From: Candidatus Saccharibacteria bacterium oral taxon 488
Lineage (GTDB): Bacteria > Patescibacteriota > Saccharimonadia > Saccharimonadales > Saccharimonadaceae
DNA: 64,000 nt
Assembly: GCA_013099015.1 (NCBI GenBank)
Contig: CP039998.1
Location: forward strand, 496,001 to 560,000
Reading direction: 5' to 3'
The position numbers were made by a program, and so were the translations under genes. The stretch's first letter is position 1. Every line of letters starts with the position of its first letter. Under the pieces are notes generated by a model that saw only the letters and a list, made by a program, of their open reading frames with translations, had not been told where the DNA came from and did no database searches. This document shows, one piece after another, positions 62,814-64,000 of the stretch.

Positions 62814-62819
62814 ATTATA
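62814..62819 (-). promoter_or_regulatory. pyk operon -10 box (leaderless arrangement)
   Basis: TATAAT on the minus strand, 7 nt before the pyk ATG. Confidence 0.55.
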
Positions 62820-62852
62820 ACACCGGTTAGACGCTGAGAAAAGATATAATCA

Positions 62853-63569
62853 CTATTCAGAATTCGCTGCCCGATATCGAGCGATTGCTTGGCGGGCGGC
62901 TTGCTGTTGAGCCACCTGCTTGGACGGACCCACGCCGCGCCCCATCAGCGTTTCACCAACGAATACCCCAAGCGTAAATACCTTATCATGATCTGGCCCT
63001 TCCTCACTCAAAACTTTATATACTGGCGTCTGATTGTCAACGCGCTGAGAAATTTCCTGCAAATACGACTTCGGATCACGCCAGCTGCCTGATTCCAAAA
63101 TTCCATCTAGCTTAACGATAATATGCTTATGAATAAAATCGCGCGCATCGTCAAAGCCGCGCTCCAGATAAATCGCACCGATTACCGCCTCAAAGGCATT
63201 GGCTAAAATCTGCAAGTGCGCCCGATCCGATCCATTTTTCTCGCCCTTTGACATGCGAATCAGCGGCCCATAACCTAATTTATCACCCGCCGCACCGATA
63301 CTTTCCGTCCGCACCAGTGCCGCCCGCCACGCCGTCAAAACTCCTTCCGGCTCAGAAAAGTGCGTAAATAAATACTCCGTTACCGCTAACTCCAACACCG
63401 CATCACCGAGGAATTCCAACCGCTCGTTATGCTCGTGGACTGATTTTCTGTGTTCATTAACGTAGCTACGATGCGTCAAAGCCGTAATCAACAGATCCAA
63501 GTTATTAAACTCAAATCCCAGCTTCTCGCGCGCAAACTCCTGATACGGCGCCGTATTCATCCCGCTCAT
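62853..63569 (-). CDS. rnc: Ribonuclease III
   Basis: 238 residues. Cuts double-stranded RNA in rRNA and mRNA processing. The signature HNERLEFLGDAVLELAVTEYL (about 42-62) carries the catalytic acids, a second catalytic Glu is in ANAFEAVIGAIYLERG, and the C-terminal double-stranded RNA-binding domain covers about 160-235. The ATG has AGGAG 9 nt upstream and directly follows the NUDIX stop. Confidence 0.97.
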   Translation of the reverse strand: MSGMNTAPYQEFAREKLGFEFNNLDLLITALTHRSYVNEHRKSVHEHNERLEFLGDAVLELAVTEYLFTHFSEPEGVLTAWRAALVRTESIGAAGDKLGYGPLIRMSKGEKNGSDRAHLQILANAFEAVIGAIYLERGFDDARDFIHKHIIVKLDGILESGSWRDPKSYLQEISQRVDNQTPVYKVLSEEGPDHDKVFTLGVFVGETLMGRGVGPSKQVAQQQAARQAIARYRAANSE

Positions 63570-64000
63570 TTATAGATTCTCCTGTCTGATTCGTTTCATA
63601 GCGAGCAGAATCAGCTTGCCAATATCCTCATACTCAATTTCGTCCAGCGCCTCATGAAAGGTAAACCACGCCAGGCCATTCATCCAGTCTTCTTTTTGCA
63701 GTTTTTCGTCCGGATCAAGCGCCTTCATCAGGTACACTTGCTGCGAAATCAACACTAACTTATCGAGTCGGCGGTAGCGAAAATTAATTTTGCCCAGCCA
63801 ACCGCACACCTCGATGTTCTTGAGGCCAGCTTCCTCACCAACCTCACGCTTGGCGGCGGCCTGCGCTGTCTCGCCCGGCTCAACGTGACCCTTAGGAATT
63901 GTCCAGCGATCCCGCGCGTCTTGGTAGAGCAGAAACTCAACATCACCCTTTTTATTGCGTCGAAACACCACGCCGCCGGCGGTTGGCTCGCGAACTATTT
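63570..64000 (-). CDS. NUDIX hydrolase, N-terminus cut by window edge
   Basis: The reading frame is open to base 64000 and continues with VREPTAGGVVFRR, so the start is outside the window. The NUDIX box GHVEPGETAQAAAKREVGEEAG is clear; the family hydrolyses nucleoside diphosphates linked to another moiety. The combination with KGHVEPGE and the aromatic WFTFHEALDEI is typical of small housekeeping or Ap4A-type members. It is the first visible gene of the NUDIX-rnc pair. Confidence 0.93.
   Translation of the reverse strand, partial: IVREPTAGGVVFRRNKKGDVEFLLYQDARDRWTIPKGHVEPGETAQAAAKREVGEEAGLKNIEVCGWLGKINFRYRRLDKLVLISQQVYLMKALDPDEKLQKEDWMNGLAWFTFHEALDEIEYEDIGKLILLAMKRIRQENL

Noticed and set aside
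1..64000. CRISPR arrays, insertion sequences, phage genes or rRNA operons
   Set aside because: No regularly spaced repeats, transposase or integrase motifs, phage structural genes or rRNA segments were seen.
1..64000. Recoded TGA (UGA as glycine, as in some CPR groups)
   Set aside because: TGA ends several real genes at sensible places, for example the ydcF-like gene at 44920 and the membrane gene at 27156.

Overview
The window looks like a chromosomal piece of a Candidatus Saccharibacteria (TM7, Patescibacteria/CPR) genome. Supporting signs are short, tightly packed genes in overlapping operons, a lower-glycolysis set (gap, pyk, pgk, tpiA), no amino-acid or nucleotide biosynthesis genes, and several lineage-typical proteins: a baseplate-J-like membrane protein beside an FtsA/PilM-like ATPase, paired DUF348/G5 wall proteins and an LPXTG-type surface protein. 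TGA ends several real genes, so the standard bacterial code applies. The taxonomic call is inference from gene content; no rRNA lies in the window.

Layout. 1-3752 (minus): tyrS, a HAD/phosphomannomutase-like hydrolase and recG (cut by the window edge). 3826-6534 (plus): a class A penicillin-binding protein. 6613-13484 (minus): nusA, clpC, a membrane-anchored HExxH protein, radA and a PIN-TRAM protein. 13500-14280: a promoter, three leader hairpins, a small membrane protein and a closing hairpin. 14278-16893: gap and a RelA/SpoT protein with face-to-face promoters. 16894-17221: a hairpin-rich non-coding stretch. 17222-24705 (minus): HIT, SLOG, pheT, ABC exporter, FKBP, trxB, ppa. 24743-28542: accessory genes (569-aa orphan, CYTH, and an overlapping 308-aa/156-aa pair) lying between pheT and pheS. 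28571-33765: pheS, a small membrane protein, an aquaporin with a histone-like tail, rmuC, a frameshifted PAP2 phosphatase, tRNA-Gln and small membrane proteins. 33981-41549: trmD, a KH protein, mltG, ruvX, the baseplate-J-like protein, an FtsA/PilM-like protein and a short alaS. 41592-49926: the surface protein, rpsP, mnmA, ydcF-like, cysteine desulfurase, two small conserved proteins, tatD, metG. 50022-55093: a VOC protein, a methyltransferase, yfiH-like, rsmA and two DUF348/G5 wall proteins. 55112-64000: pcrA/uvrD, a 710-aa low-complexity tail-anchored protein, tpiA, pgk, pyk, rnc and a partial NUDIX gene.

How the genes fit together. There are four aminoacyl-tRNA synthetases, a cysteine desulfurase in one transcript with the tRNA thiolase MnmA, and wall growth and remodelling proteins (PBP, MltG, the SLT/3D proteins). 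Energy metabolism is represented by the three-carbon half of glycolysis plus pyrophosphatase, and redox control by thioredoxin reductase.

The most striking genome-scale pattern is in the promoters. At about fifteen operon-leading genes a TATAAT-like -10 box ends exactly 6 or 7 nt before the start codon, so the predicted mRNA begins at the start codon (leaderless). Operon-internal genes and a smaller set of first genes carry ordinary Shine-Dalgarno sites instead.
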